A DNA stretch of 58,499 nt from Paludibacter jiangxiensis (GCA_945870155.1 CAMBSB010000014.1:1-58499), one strand, 5' to 3'. Numbered from the stretch's first letter, positions 35,143-45,711 are shown. Notes: generated by a model from the letters alone, not told the origin. Numbers and translations: made by a program.

Positions 35143-37623
35143 TTAGTTGACAATTTTAAATGTATTACTACCATTTTTACCAAACACCTTGATTATTTTT
35201 ATGCCTGATGGATACCTACTTAAATCAATACTTTCATCCAAACCAGCTACCTTCTTAACCATTAACAACTGCCCCGAAATATCATAACAAGTGATTTGGT
35301 TTGCCAATGAATTTTCATTAAACATGAGTTGTAAAATTCCTTGTGCATAGCTCCATTTGAAAGAAATATCTTGCTGAATAGCTGTAATTTGTGTAGAAAT
35401 GTTTCCTCCTACCATAATATAAGCAAAACGTGTTGCTACTTTATTTTCGGAATCCGTTACTTTTACTGAAGCTAAATAGGTTCCCGGCTCGGTGTAAACA
35501 TGTGTGAAGTTATTGCTCATAATCAATTCGTTGTTACCGGAATTTATTTCCACACCGATGCTTTTGTTGGATGGCGAAAAAGAACCGGCAGCATCGAAAG
35601 TAACCGACAATGGCGCTTTTCCTGATACGTTTGTAATTGTCCACAATGCTTGAGGACGATAAACAGGGGAAGTATTATTGTACAAAACATCGGTTTTTTT
35701 GAATGTGTAGGTTTTGCTTGCCACAGTAATTTTTGAGTTGCTAATGGTGGCCGCTTCATTCAATATTGCGAGCGGGTGTGTTCCACCACTTGCTACCACT
35801 GATAATGTGATTAAGAATTTATTCGTTGTCCCTTGAACGGTAATGAATTTCGAGTCGGTAGCCGAGCCAAAACTTGAACCTCTTACCGATGTTCCCGTTT
35901 TGATGGTTGTTGTGCCAGCCATAAATATCGTTCCTTCCATACTGCTACCATTGGGCGACGTAATGGTAAACGAATTGGCATCGGTAGTAATTATATTTTC
36001 GACAGCCGTAACCATTTGCCAATATTTTCCATTTACTGTCGAATCGGCAATAAGGTAAAAAGCACGGCAACCAGTATTCAGCGAATCATAATCGGCCACA
36101 AACCAGCGTTTGTGGCCAGTTGTCCACACATTATTAGTAGCCATTTCGGAAATTATATGCCCTGAGCCATTTTCGTTTTGATACGGTACGCCAACTATAC
36201 TTCCCGAGTTCGAATTGGTTTTGCAAGTAGTACAACCTGTGCTACCAATTTTTGTTACCAATGGTTCAACGGGGTAAACTGTGTTCATCAAATGCCAATA
36301 TATTTCTTGGCTGCTTGGACCTACAAGTTTACCGTAACGCCCACCACCAATAGCCCAGGCAGAATTTGTCCCTAAAATTCGGAACGAAAGTCCATCAGGA
36401 CCAGCATGTCCTTTGTCGCCACGAAGTTTGACGTAAAGTTGCGCTATTTCGTCAGAGCCATTTTTAAACTGATTGCGATACGAGTAATATCCATTTCCAC
36501 CCGAATTGTCTTGCATCAAGGTTTTCCAACTATCGGCATCGGCAGGGTTTTCTGCTACCATATCAAACGGATAATAGAGATAAGACCAGATAAGTCCAAG
36601 TCGGTAACCATCGTATTTTTGTGTTGATCTACCTGTACCCACAGCTTTGTCGTACCAAAATTTTGCTGCCGGTTGCATTACCGGTGGCAAATAATAAAAT
36701 GATTGACCAAAAACGCCTTCACCCGTGACATGAGGATTATCGTCACCAAAGTCGGGGTGCAAACCTCCAAAACCCAACAAATCCATTCCAGTAGAAAGCG
36801 AGGAATAAACTGTCCAGTAACTATTTACGAAAGAAGCATATTTTTTCAATCCATCTTCTCGTTTCACGCGTTCCAAAGCAATGCCTACAGGACCAATAAA
36901 GTTGCCAACAGGATAATACTGATATCCCAAACCTTCGATATTCCAACCGCTACTTTGCACCGAATCGCCATAGTTTTGAATTACAAATTTATTCAACTTG
37001 GCTTTCATGTTGTTATAATTTGTTGTAGAATAACTGTCATCGGTTGTAAGATAAGCCAAAAGAGCCGATGCGCCCCGAATACCTTGCCAATTGCTGGCGG
37101 CATTGGTGTTTTGTTCAGTGCCACCGTTGGTAGTAATCATGTCGGCCATAGTTTTCAACTTGCTGGAAACTAACAGTTTGTTGGCATTTGTCCAGTTTGG
37201 CGAATTGTAGCACCAATCATAAGCAAAAGAAACACAATAAGCCGACCAATAGGAAGTTAAGCCTTTCAGTGAAGTGGCAGCCCAAACCTCTTCTTTGTCG
37301 ATAATTGTTTTGTAAGCGTATTCGTAGGATTTTATGGCATAATCCTCATTTTCAGTCATTAAATACAAAAAACCGGCAATGGCAGCCAAGCGCGATTTAT
37401 TTCCAGTAGTGGTTGTATCCAGCGAAAGGCATTCGGTTTCGTATTGTGTTTTGAGCAAATTGAGCATTTCGGCTCCTATAGGATTGTTGGCACGACTGCG
37501 TAATGTCGGCAAATCGGTATTATCAAAAAATAAACGAGGATGCGTGGCAGCTAAAAGTGAATTTACTGACAGTGTATATATAATTAATGCAATGATAATT
37601 AACAGATTATTGGATGTCTTCAT
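35143..37623 (-). CDS. Heparinase II/III-like polysaccharide lyase with PKD and T9SS sorting domains
   Basis: 826 residues. Signal peptide to about 25 (LLAA), followed by HPRLFFDNTDLPTLRSRA, the standard opening of heparinase/alginate-lyase-like enzymes. The helical toroid spans about 30-400 (NAASNWQGIRGASALLAYL, GWNIEGLGYQYYPVGNFIG). A heparinase II/III-type beta-sandwich begins at RGDKGHAGPDGLSFRIL, in which the His/Asp-rich turn is the usual active-site strand, and continues to about 660. Residues about 665-750 are a PKD domain (APLSVTFDAAGSFSP, NFTHVYTEPGTYLASVKVTD). A sorting domain ends the protein. Such enzymes cleave uronate-containing polymers by beta-elimination, leaving the unsaturated ends that GH88 (28666) would remove. 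Which uronate is attacked cannot be told. Confidence 0.78.
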   Translation of the reverse strand: MKTSNNLLIIIALIIYTLSVNSLLAATHPRLFFDNTDLPTLRSRANNPIGAEMLNLLKTQYETECLSLDTTTTGNKSRLAAIAGFLYLMTENEDYAIKSYEYAYKTIIDKEEVWAATSLKGLTSYWSAYCVSFAYDWCYNSPNWTNANKLLVSSKLKTMADMITTNGGTEQNTNAASNWQGIRGASALLAYLTTDDSYSTTNYNNMKAKLNKFVIQNYGDSVQSSGWNIEGLGYQYYPVGNFIGPVGIALERVKREDGLKKYASFVNSYWTVYSSLSTGMDLLGFGGLHPDFGDDNPHVTGEGVFGQSFYYLPPVMQPAAKFWYDKAVGTGRSTQKYDGYRLGLIWSYLYYPFDMVAENPADADSWKTLMQDNSGGNGYYSYRNQFKNGSDEIAQLYVKLRGDKGHAGPDGLSFRILGTNSAWAIGGGRYGKLVGPSSQEIYWHLMNTVYPVEPLVTKIGSTGCTTCKTNSNSGSIVGVPYQNENGSGHIISEMATNNVWTTGHKRWFVADYDSLNTGCRAFYLIADSTVNGKYWQMVTAVENIITTDANSFTITSPNGSSMEGTIFMAGTTTIKTGTSVRGSSFGSATDSKFITVQGTTNKFLITLSVVASGGTHPLAILNEAATISNSKITVASKTYTFKKTDVLYNNTSPVYRPQALWTITNVSGKAPLSVTFDAAGSFSPSNKSIGVEINSGNNELIMSNNFTHVYTEPGTYLASVKVTDSENKVATRFAYIMVGGNISTQITAIQQDISFKWSYAQGILQLMFNENSLANQITCYDISGQLLMVKKVAGLDESIDLSRYPSGIKIIKVFGKNGSNTFKIVN

Positions 37624-37644
37624 TAAATAATTTTGTCGCTAAAT

Positions 37645-39834
37645 TTATTGTTTTAAAATTTTAAATGACTTTGAAATTTCATTTTTGCTAATTGTAATAT
37701 AATATATACCAACAGGAAGATTATTCATTTCAACTTCAGTAGAGTTAATTGCAGTTTTTACTTTAGCACCAATAATATTGTAAAAATCAATCGTAAAAAT
37801 TCCATCTATCCCATTTATATAAAGCTTATTAATGATAGGATTTGGAAAAATGGTAATTTTGTTGAACGATTTTGACTCAGCCAACGAAGTAGTTGTTTTG
37901 GTTACCAATAACGGAGCTGAAACGGCACTTGCACCCGCATCGTTGTTATCGCAATTGATAGCTACTACTCTATAAACAAAGGATTCATTTATTGGCAAAT
38001 TATAATCTCTCCACACTTGCTCGTTGTCAGGGCAGCCTAAACTTTTACGTGGTCGAATAACTAATGTTTTCCATGCATCGTTCCCAATTTTTCGGTCTAC
38101 ACGAAATCCTATCTCATTATTAGCTGCATCGGTCCAACCAATTGTTGCATACAAATTATCCGGTGCCAAAGTGACAGTTAAGCCCGTTGGAAATGCCGGA
38201 ATACCTGTTGGACAAGTGCTTATAAAGTCTGTTCCCGTAGTTGAGATTGTGCCTGTATTTGAGACAATGGCTACGTCGTTCATGACCCCTGCCTTAATAT
38301 TGCCAATTTTGGAAGTCGTATTCCAAGCCCACAAAGCCCCTTGCTGACTTACATCGTAGCCCGCCATATAGCCGCTACCATTGTTATTTGTAATGGCAAA
38401 GGACATTATACTGTTCATGCCACCATGTGCTTGCCAAAGAATTCCTTCCCCATCATTACCTGGGCTGGAGTGTGCCGGGTCGTAGGTGTTATTGTCAATC
38501 CATCCGTTTTTACCAGCCATATCGAATGAGCGCGAAAGATTGTCGGACAAACAGCCATTTCCACCAGCCACACTTTCGTAAAATCCATCTAATGTCAATT
38601 CCCAATTGGCCCCAAGTCCATACATATTGTCATTTTCAAACAGTTGGTCGCGCAGGTTTTTGTTGTTTTTTACTAAAAAATAATTTCCTGAAATTTCAAA
38701 ACCTTTAGCTCCATGATTATATACTAGATTGTCGCTAATAACAACATTTTCAGCTAAATAACCTATCAGTGTATTCGAAAAAGGATTTAGATACCCTTTG
38801 TTTACATCAATACCAAAACTTTTACCATAATCATAAATTAAAGTGCTCCTACGATTTCCAAATGCCTGACCACATTTATCTTGTTGCGTAATGGCAGTAG
38901 TTTGGGAGTATTTAAAACATTTATCGGGTTTTGGCATGTAGTTATTGGAAACCAATACATTAGAACCATAAACTCCCACTCTTGCACCAAACTTATAAGG
39001 ATAGGTATTTACTTTAATGCTGTCGTATTTTTCGCGGGCGTACTGAATGAGGTTATGATTGCCTACCACCGAATTTTTAATAACGCATCCGAATACCAAT
39101 CGACCGGAACCCGCACCCATATAATCTCCTTTTGCACCGGCAAAAGCATCAATGGGATGTGTACCATCGGGCACACGGTTTTTCCAAACTCCTTTGGCAG
39201 CTTTGGAACTATACCATGCACCAGCAGTAGCCCACGTGCTGCCCCAAGTGTATTCTCCTCCAAAATAAATAGCGCCGCCATCCATTTCAACCCACGCAAT
39301 TCCTATGTTTTTTACATCTTTCAAGGTCTCAGTTCCAGAAGGCATACAGCCCAAAATAGCCCAATTGGTAGGTATCGGTTTGTCAATTCCGGCAATGTCT
39401 TTGATGGTTTTATGTTTGAAAATAAACTTGGTGGGTAAATTCATGTTTCCTACCAAAGCAGCATTGTTGGTAGTAGGTGTTTCGCCTAAAATAACCACGC
39501 CCGAGCGTAGCATAAGCCCACGTCCCGAAATTGAATCGGATAGTTCGTTAGATAAAGCACTAAAATCGTAAACACCAGCGGGATAATAAAGCACACCACC
39601 ACCTTGTGCGTACAATAAATCGCGGGCAAATTCAAATTTGGCAAATTCCGAAGTACAAGTCACACACCCATTTCCACTAAAATCGAAAGTTTTCATATTG
39701 ATGCGATTGTCCCATTTCACTTGCTCCGTCCATGTGGGATAATTGCCATTGCCATAATAGCTTGCAATTGGGTTTTGGGCGAATAATGAGAAGGTAAAAA
39801 GCAATATTGAGTAAAACGGAATGTGTTTTTTCAT
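37645..39834 (-). CDS. Secreted beta-helix protein with fibronectin III and T9SS domains, paralogue of 30441 gene
   Basis: 729 residues from the ATG at 39834; the upstream in-frame start at 39864 would overlap the GH3 gene. Signal peptide MKKHIPFYSILLFTFSLFAQ. The next segment, YYGNGNYPTWTEQVKWDNRI, mirrors the start of the 30441 protein. A beta-helix with FARDLLYAQGGGVLYYPAGV and VVILGETPTTNNAALVG follows, to about 545. A fibronectin III-like domain (about 550-650, YATIGWTDAANNEIGFRVDR) and a sorting domain (IFPNPIINKLYINGI) complete it. It is likely a lyase or glycosidase of the pectate-lyase superfamily, with specificity unknown. It sits 10 bases after the GH3 stop. Confidence 0.72.
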   Translation of the reverse strand: MKKHIPFYSILLFTFSLFAQNPIASYYGNGNYPTWTEQVKWDNRINMKTFDFSGNGCVTCTSEFAKFEFARDLLYAQGGGVLYYPAGVYDFSALSNELSDSISGRGLMLRSGVVILGETPTTNNAALVGNMNLPTKFIFKHKTIKDIAGIDKPIPTNWAILGCMPSGTETLKDVKNIGIAWVEMDGGAIYFGGEYTWGSTWATAGAWYSSKAAKGVWKNRVPDGTHPIDAFAGAKGDYMGAGSGRLVFGCVIKNSVVGNHNLIQYAREKYDSIKVNTYPYKFGARVGVYGSNVLVSNNYMPKPDKCFKYSQTTAITQQDKCGQAFGNRRSTLIYDYGKSFGIDVNKGYLNPFSNTLIGYLAENVVISDNLVYNHGAKGFEISGNYFLVKNNKNLRDQLFENDNMYGLGANWELTLDGFYESVAGGNGCLSDNLSRSFDMAGKNGWIDNNTYDPAHSSPGNDGEGILWQAHGGMNSIMSFAITNNNGSGYMAGYDVSQQGALWAWNTTSKIGNIKAGVMNDVAIVSNTGTISTTGTDFISTCPTGIPAFPTGLTVTLAPDNLYATIGWTDAANNEIGFRVDRKIGNDAWKTLVIRPRKSLGCPDNEQVWRDYNLPINESFVYRVVAINCDNNDAGASAVSAPLLVTKTTTSLAESKSFNKITIFPNPIINKLYINGIDGIFTIDFYNIIGAKVKTAINSTEVEMNNLPVGIYYITISKNEISKSFKILKQ

Positions 39835-39844
39835 TTTGACTAAA

Positions 39845-42067
39845 TTATTGCGTTTTAAAAACAAATTTTTTATTTTGGTTGCCCACCTTTAATTCAAATG
39901 TGCCATTTTCGAGAAGCATTTTTCCATTTTTATCAGGAAACGAGAGATGTTCCGTTGGAATAATTTCAAAACTTATGGTTTTCGATTCACCAGCACTTAG
40001 GCTCACTTTTTCGAAATGACGGAGTGATTTTATAGGGCGCGACAAGGAACCAACTTCATCTTTCATGTACCAAAGTGCGGTTTCTGTACCTGCTATTTTT
40101 CCGATGTTTTTTATTTTCACCGATGCTTTTATGGTTCCAGTAGCACTTACAATGGAATCGGAAAGTTGCATATCGGCGTATTCAAACTGCGTATAACTCA
40201 ATCCGTGTCCGAATGGAAATAACCATTTTTGCGCGGTGTCTGGCTTCCAGTAAATGTTATATTCCGACGGTTTGTAGTTGTACGGAATGGTATGACCCGC
40301 ACCCAATGGATACGAAAATGCCAAGCGTGCCGACGGATTTGTTTTGCCCGAAAGTATGTTGGCAATGGCTTGTGCGCCTTCGATGCCCGGATAACCGGCA
40401 AAAAGAATGGCTTTTGCATCGGCAGCTTGCTTAGTAATCACGCGCGGACGACCTTCCATTAATACCAGCACCACTGGCTTTTTAGTTGCTATGGCCATAT
40501 CCACCAGTGCGAGTTGGTCGGCATCGAGCGTGAGGTCGTTGATATTACCCATAAATTCGCTGTAGGGTTGTTCGCCAATGGCCAGCACTATTACATCTGC
40601 TTTGCGCGCATCTTTTAGGAATGATTTGCTATCTTTTGTAGCTACAATACGTTCTGTATTTGACAATATCACATTTTTTTCGCCAAATGTATTTTTACAA
40701 GCTTCGAAAAGTGTGCGCATCGTTTTAGGTTGCTGGTCCTCTTTTGCTCCCAACCAATCGTACGACCAAGGTCCATTCAGCATACGTTTGGAATTTGCTC
40801 CAATACCAGCAAGCAAAATCTTTTTTGAATTATCGAGCGGAAGAATATTTTCATTTTTCAATAAAACAATTGATTTTTCGGCAGCTTCCAACGCTACATT
40901 ACGGTTTTGTTGTGTATTTACCGCTTCCAATAATTGCTTCGAAGGATAAGGATTTTCGAAAAGACCTAACTCTTGTTTTAGTTTCAAAATGCGTAGAACC
41001 GAAGCATCAATTTGCGATATGGATAGTTTTCCTTCGGCAAGCAGCTCTTTTACATCCGTAATAAAAGCGAACGAATTACAGGCCATATACATATCAATAC
41101 CAGCATTCACGGCTTGTAGCGTGGCTTCTTTTTCGGTTGCAGCGGTGTGGTGCATTTTTACAATGCGCTCAATATCTTTAATGTCGGTTACAATAACCCC
41201 TTCGAAACCAAGTTGTTGACGCAGCAGAGTATCGAGTAAAAATTTCGACCCATGCACCGGCTCGCCATTCAACTCGCCACTGTTTACCATCAATGTTTTT
41301 ACACCCGCTTCGAATGCTTTTCGGAATGGTGGCACAAACACTTCGTGCAATGTTTGCATAGGTATTTCAGAAGGCGAGCGATCGTAGCCGTGTTTAGGGT
41401 CGGAGTAGCCAATAAAATGTTTGGCACAAGCTGCCAGTTTATAAGGTGCAATTTCGGGAACATTTTGGTACGCTTTGATAAATGCACTTCCCATTTCGGC
41501 CGTTACATGCGTGTCTTCGCCAAAAGTTTCGTAAAAGCGCGGCCAATAAGGCGTGCGCCCCACATCGAGCACCGGCGCAAAATTCCAGCTAAGTCCCACA
41601 GGTGCTGTTTCGATGGCCGTAACGTTGGCAACTTTTTCCAATAAGGCTTTGTCGAAACTACAAGCCAACATCAAATTGTGTGGAAAAATAGTACCTTCGG
41701 TAATGTAATTTGCACCATGCACGTGGTCGATACCAATAATCAGTGGAATGCCGAGAGGAGTTTCGGTTACCGCCACTTTTTGAATAGCCGTAATAAATTC
41801 GAACCACTTGGCATAACTGTCGCTACCACTCAAAAACGACCCAATATGCTGTTGTTTAATCAACTGTCTGAAATTATCTACATTCAAATCAAGTGTTTTG
41901 CTTCCGTCGAGGGTAATGGTGCTAAAGCACATTTGTGTCATCTGCCCAATTTTTTCGTCGAGCGTCATTACCGAAAGCAATGAGTCAACACGTGTCGTGT
42001 TTTTATTGGCGGCAAAAGTCTGAAATGAGAAGCAAACTAGAATTGATAAGAGTAATTTGTGAAACAT
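39845..42067 (-). CDS. GH3 beta-glucosidase or beta-xylosidase
   Basis: 740 residues with signal peptide 1-20 and no sorting domain, so periplasmic. LSVMTLDEKIGQMTQM and CAKHFIGYS (substrate-binding Lys-His, 216-221) are GH3 signatures. The nucleophile is Asp295 in GFEGVIVTDIKDIE. The alpha/beta sandwich domain (about 370-590) has SIVLLKNENILPLDN, and the C-terminal fibronectin III-like domain (about 640-735) has FPFGHGLSYTQFEY. Family members release non-reducing beta-linked glucose, xylose or related sugars. It is the only enzyme without a sorting domain in the T9SS-rich distal half of the operon. Upstream gap is 24 bases and downstream gap 10. Confidence 0.93.
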   Translation of the reverse strand: MFHKLLLSILVCFSFQTFAANKNTTRVDSLLSVMTLDEKIGQMTQMCFSTITLDGSKTLDLNVDNFRQLIKQQHIGSFLSGSDSYAKWFEFITAIQKVAVTETPLGIPLIIGIDHVHGANYITEGTIFPHNLMLACSFDKALLEKVANVTAIETAPVGLSWNFAPVLDVGRTPYWPRFYETFGEDTHVTAEMGSAFIKAYQNVPEIAPYKLAACAKHFIGYSDPKHGYDRSPSEIPMQTLHEVFVPPFRKAFEAGVKTLMVNSGELNGEPVHGSKFLLDTLLRQQLGFEGVIVTDIKDIERIVKMHHTAATEKEATLQAVNAGIDMYMACNSFAFITDVKELLAEGKLSISQIDASVLRILKLKQELGLFENPYPSKQLLEAVNTQQNRNVALEAAEKSIVLLKNENILPLDNSKKILLAGIGANSKRMLNGPWSYDWLGAKEDQQPKTMRTLFEACKNTFGEKNVILSNTERIVATKDSKSFLKDARKADVIVLAIGEQPYSEFMGNINDLTLDADQLALVDMAIATKKPVVLVLMEGRPRVITKQAADAKAILFAGYPGIEGAQAIANILSGKTNPSARLAFSYPLGAGHTIPYNYKPSEYNIYWKPDTAQKWLFPFGHGLSYTQFEYADMQLSDSIVSATGTIKASVKIKNIGKIAGTETALWYMKDEVGSLSRPIKSLRHFEKVSLSAGESKTISFEIIPTEHLSFPDKNGKMLLENGTFELKVGNQNKKFVFKTQ

Positions 42068-42091
42068 TTTTGATTTGATATTTTTTAATAT

Positions 42092-43435
42092 TTATTTTTT
42101 AAGTAATTTATAGCTAGCATTTACATTTCCTTGGATTTTGAGCATTAGGCAACCCTGAGGCAATGTTTGTTTTTGAATTCGAAATTGTTGTTCGTCCGAT
42201 TGAAAAAGACCATCAAATACGCGTTGAATTTCGCGACCTAAAGCATCGTACAAAATTATTCTTCCGTATTTTCCAGTTGCATCATTTATGTTTAAAACAA
42301 ACGATTCCGACTCGTTAATTAATGCTGTTTTTTTAGTTTGCATGTTGTCAATACTGCTTGCAACGTTGTTTTTACCTATTACAATTTGACCGCCATCAGG
42401 TATAGCATTAAATTTCACAATCCCCAGCGAGATAGTAAACGGCAGGTTATTACCATTTTGAGTAATTGATTTCACACCAAAAGTTGGTTCGTTGAGCAAA
42501 ACAGTAAGTGGCTGATTGAAAGTGTTATTATCCAAATTATCGGTGAGATTCAAAGTCCAGCTGATATTATCTTCGGCTGTAGCGACCAGATTAACACCTC
42601 CAGAATTTCGCTGGCGATGATATTTTGAGGCATTTCCAAATGTTGTTATCCAAACATCATTACTTTGCGATGCAATTGTATCCATGTGTTGTTGAAAAAC
42701 TTCGGTTGTAACATTGTTGTATCCTCCCACTTGATTTACAGCATGATAATACGGACTGAACCAACCATTTGTTTTAATTATTTCGGTAATAAAAGTTCCA
42801 ATATTTGCTTTGGTGGTAGTACTTGCCATTAAAATGCCCCCACTTTGGAGGTAATAATCCCTTCCAAAAGCGCTAAACCAAGTATTTGCATAATGAGTGT
42901 ACGCATCGCCATTTGTGTTACCGGCGGTAGTATTACGGGCTGCAAAGTAGTATTTTTTTGCTACACGACGCACTATTGAATCGTTTCCACCACCACCTTT
43001 GCCAAAGGGCCAGCTTATGGAGAGTGAAGTTTGACCGGTAAGATTTGCCAAAATAGCATCGTGCGAATTTTTCAACTCCGCTTCTATTTGTATTTCTTTT
43101 TGTGGCTGAGCAATAGATGGGAAATTCAGGTCAGTTGGGTGCGATACCGAGTGACTGCCAACCTCATGACCACCATCGATAGCCGATTGCAGCACAGCCC
43201 ATTGCGAACTTGCAGTATTAGTAATTACATAGAAAGTACCTTTTACGCCCTTGGCATTCATAATGGGCAATGCGGTGTTAAACTGTCCGGGCAGATTATC
43301 GTCGAAATTGACTGACAAGGCGGCTTTTTTATCATCAAACCATTTTGCTATCTGATATACAGGTTGAGTAATCTGGCAAAATACTGTTTGTGTAAATAGA
43401 ATTGCACATATAAAAAGGGTGTTTGTGATTTTCAT
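42092..43435 (-). CDS. Secreted polysaccharide deacetylase (CE4/NodB-like) with T9SS sorting domain
   Basis: 447 residues. Signal peptide 1-20 (VFCQ), then a NodB-type domain at about 30-270. The catalytic and metal-binding aspartates are Asp45 and Asp46 (SVNFDDNLPG), and the metal-binding histidines His95 and His99 lie in EVGSHSVSHP. GTFYVI and SWPFGKGG are further CE4 strands. About 290-350 is a beta-domain, and the last ~75 residues act as a sorting domain (ILYDALGREIQRVF ... SYKLLKK). It would remove N- or O-acetyl groups from the polysaccharide at the cell surface, giving lyases and hydrolases access. It is also possible that it works on acetyl-xylan or a similar polymer. The activity is inferred from the motif. 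Confidence 0.82.
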   Translation of the reverse strand: MKITNTLFICAILFTQTVFCQITQPVYQIAKWFDDKKAALSVNFDDNLPGQFNTALPIMNAKGVKGTFYVITNTASSQWAVLQSAIDGGHEVGSHSVSHPTDLNFPSIAQPQKEIQIEAELKNSHDAILANLTGQTSLSISWPFGKGGGGNDSIVRRVAKKYYFAARNTTAGNTNGDAYTHYANTWFSAFGRDYYLQSGGILMASTTTKANIGTFITEIIKTNGWFSPYYHAVNQVGGYNNVTTEVFQQHMDTIASQSNDVWITTFGNASKYHRQRNSGGVNLVATAEDNISWTLNLTDNLDNNTFNQPLTVLLNEPTFGVKSITQNGNNLPFTISLGIVKFNAIPDGGQIVIGKNNVASSIDNMQTKKTALINESESFVLNINDATGKYGRIILYDALGREIQRVFDGLFQSDEQQFRIQKQTLPQGCLMLKIQGNVNASYKLLKK

Positions 43436-43560
43436 ATTATTCTTGATTTAACTATAAATATCTGACGAATAAAATCCCTAAAAACCTCAAAGAAGAATGA
43501 GTTTTTAGCAGTTTACCTTATTTGAAAACTTGAAGCAAGAAAAGCATTGGACAACGCTTT

Positions 43561-45711
43561 TTATTTATTCATCTTTATTTGTTTCATGCTAAACGACTGC
43601 CAAGCAATGATTGGATTCATAGGAATAGGAATCATCCTGTTAAACATTTCTATTTGGGTCCATCCTTCTCGCTCATTTGCGTAGTGTGATGAATAACAAT
43701 CCGGACCATTAAAAATACCGAAAGGTACTTCGGGATAGAGGTCTGAATGGATTGCAAGTGTACTCTTTTTCCATTCTTTATTGGCAATATCTATCAATCC
43801 TTCTTCGGCCAATGCCCATATCATCCACGCTGTTGTTTGTGGCCAAATTCCTGCGTTTTCACCTTCGCCAGCAGGGATAGGTGCGTTTGATATATTGTCG
43901 GGTGTGGGGCTGCTATATGGTTTGCTGATAAGCATCATTCCAATTGGTGTAGAGCATAGTTCAACAGCTTTCAGCAATGCGGTTTTTCTTTGCGCAGCAG
44001 TTCCACATTTTCCTAATGCTGCCCACGATTGCGCATTGATATACAAGCGGTCATTAACATCTCCAACTGGCTTTCCATTATCATCGTAAGCCCTAATAAA
44101 ACGGTCTGTATCAAATGATTTTGACATCACTTTCTGTAAAGTACTTAAATAGGTTTCCATTTCTTTTTTTGAACTGTCATTAAATATTGTTGCCAATTCA
44201 GTCATATTCAACAAAGCTCTACACATCATAGCTGTATTCATCACCGACTCGCCATTGCCTTTTGCACCGATTTTGGATAAATAATCATTCCAGTCGCCAT
44301 GTAACATTTTTATATGTCCGTTTTTCCCTGTTCCAATATCATTTTTTATAAATTGAAAGGCGGCTTTCATGTGTTTCCACATATCTGCAGTGCTATTTAT
44401 TGTTCTGAACGGAACCATCTCTCTAAAGAAACTTGTATCTTTAGTCGCTTTATAATACTCTCCAAAGGCTATCAAAAACCATATTTCGGTATCTGATTCA
44501 TCCGGAAAATGCTTGTCTAACCGTTGATTTTCGTTTTCACATTCAAGTGGAAAATGGAAATGGCCACGTTTTAAGTCTCCAGATTTTAATTGTGTTTTTG
44601 CCATCCAGCGCAAGGAACTTTTTGCCAACTCCGGATTGTAATAAGCTAAAATCATGGATGTTTCGGCAACTTCACGCATACTAAAACCGGTTCCGGGAGT
44701 TGCAGGGCTCTCGCCAATTCCATACCCGCCTAAGTGAATGAAGTATTCATTTAATGACTTATCATAAAAGCACATACTCAATAATTGAGCATACGACCAA
44801 GTAATTTCTCTCTCAGTCCAGTTAGCCCCACAAGTAGGATTTACTGCTTTGAGTTCCTGCTTCCAAGCATTGTTTTTAGTCACAGCGTATTCCTGCAATT
44901 TTTCGTTTGCTTTATCTTCATTGTACGAAAAGTAGAAAATCCCAGCTTCCTTTTCATTAGCATTTAGAGTAACATTTTTTGTAAGGCGAAGGGTATTTGA
45001 TGAAAGACTTCCTTTATAGTCAATAGAACCAGACAAAGTAATATCTTTAAAATTTTCATCAATATTTTGTATCGACACCCTTCCATCTTCTTCTTTCGTT
45101 ACCAAACTTTTTAACTTATTGTACCATGCGTTCAAATTATCGTAGGTGGGTTTAATCCAGATATCACTTCTTACCGACAATTTTCCTGAAAGTGGTTTTT
45201 CTGAAAGGTTCTTGATTTCGATTTCAGCAAAAAATCCTTTGGCATAATCAAAAGGAGTAGCTATTTTATATTTCACCTGTAACTTTGCTTTATCCCTTTT
45301 CAGCATTCCCGAAAACTCGGTATAGCCTACACCATATTTTACAATCTTGTTGTTGTCCAGCTCTGAAATTATTAATGATATTAGTTCTCCATCTACCTCT
45401 ATCATTGGATAAAAACCACCCCTTGTGACCCATAGTGCAGGTGTTAAATTGGTTAATCCGTATTCGGTTGAGAATAAATTAACATCACCCCACTGATTGG
45501 TTAGCACCGAATTATATCCCGTTCCCTGAAAGTGTGAAAATGGATACCAAGGACACGATTGTTTTCTGAAATTTAATTCAAAGTAGGGCAAATTGTCAGC
45601 ATCTTTGCTCCAAACACCAAAATTTGAATTATTTCCAGTTTGTGAAAATAGTGTTGAAATAGAAAGGATTAAAAATCCTACAAATATTAATACTCGTTGC
45701 TTTCTCATCAT
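43561..45711 (-). CDS. Exported GH94/GH36-like glycoside hydrolase, copy 2
   Basis: 716 residues from the ATG at 45711. A start at 45759 is possible but puts 16 residues before the signal peptide MMRKQRVLIFVGFLILSIST. It is very similar along its whole length to the 958-3105 protein: NLPYFELNFRKQ, CPWYPFSHFQGTGYNSVLTN, MLHGDWNDYLSKIGAKGNGE. The catalytic-acid block GDWNDY is intact. The position of the GH94 phosphate-binding His is Gln here too (ENAGIWPQTTAW), and the conserved Thr-Gly-Thr near the end is absent (EGWTQIEMFN). There is no sorting domain. Base composition is visibly more AT-rich than in copy 1 and in the GH3 gene, so the two copies have not been recently gene-converted. Confidence 0.7.
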   Translation of the reverse strand: MMRKQRVLIFVGFLILSISTLFSQTGNNSNFGVWSKDADNLPYFELNFRKQSCPWYPFSHFQGTGYNSVLTNQWGDVNLFSTEYGLTNLTPALWVTRGGFYPMIEVDGELISLIISELDNNKIVKYGVGYTEFSGMLKRDKAKLQVKYKIATPFDYAKGFFAEIEIKNLSEKPLSGKLSVRSDIWIKPTYDNLNAWYNKLKSLVTKEEDGRVSIQNIDENFKDITLSGSIDYKGSLSSNTLRLTKNVTLNANEKEAGIFYFSYNEDKANEKLQEYAVTKNNAWKQELKAVNPTCGANWTEREITWSYAQLLSMCFYDKSLNEYFIHLGGYGIGESPATPGTGFSMREVAETSMILAYYNPELAKSSLRWMAKTQLKSGDLKRGHFHFPLECENENQRLDKHFPDESDTEIWFLIAFGEYYKATKDTSFFREMVPFRTINSTADMWKHMKAAFQFIKNDIGTGKNGHIKMLHGDWNDYLSKIGAKGNGESVMNTAMMCRALLNMTELATIFNDSSKKEMETYLSTLQKVMSKSFDTDRFIRAYDDNGKPVGDVNDRLYINAQSWAALGKCGTAAQRKTALLKAVELCSTPIGMMLISKPYSSPTPDNISNAPIPAGEGENAGIWPQTTAWMIWALAEEGLIDIANKEWKKSTLAIHSDLYPEVPFGIFNGPDCYSSHYANEREGWTQIEMFNRMIPIPMNPIIAWQSFSMKQIKMNK

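Noticed and set aside
35136-35183. Longer start for the toroid gene at 32676-35135
   Set aside because: It would overlap the end of the upstream heparinase-like gene and add a non-signal-like N-terminus.
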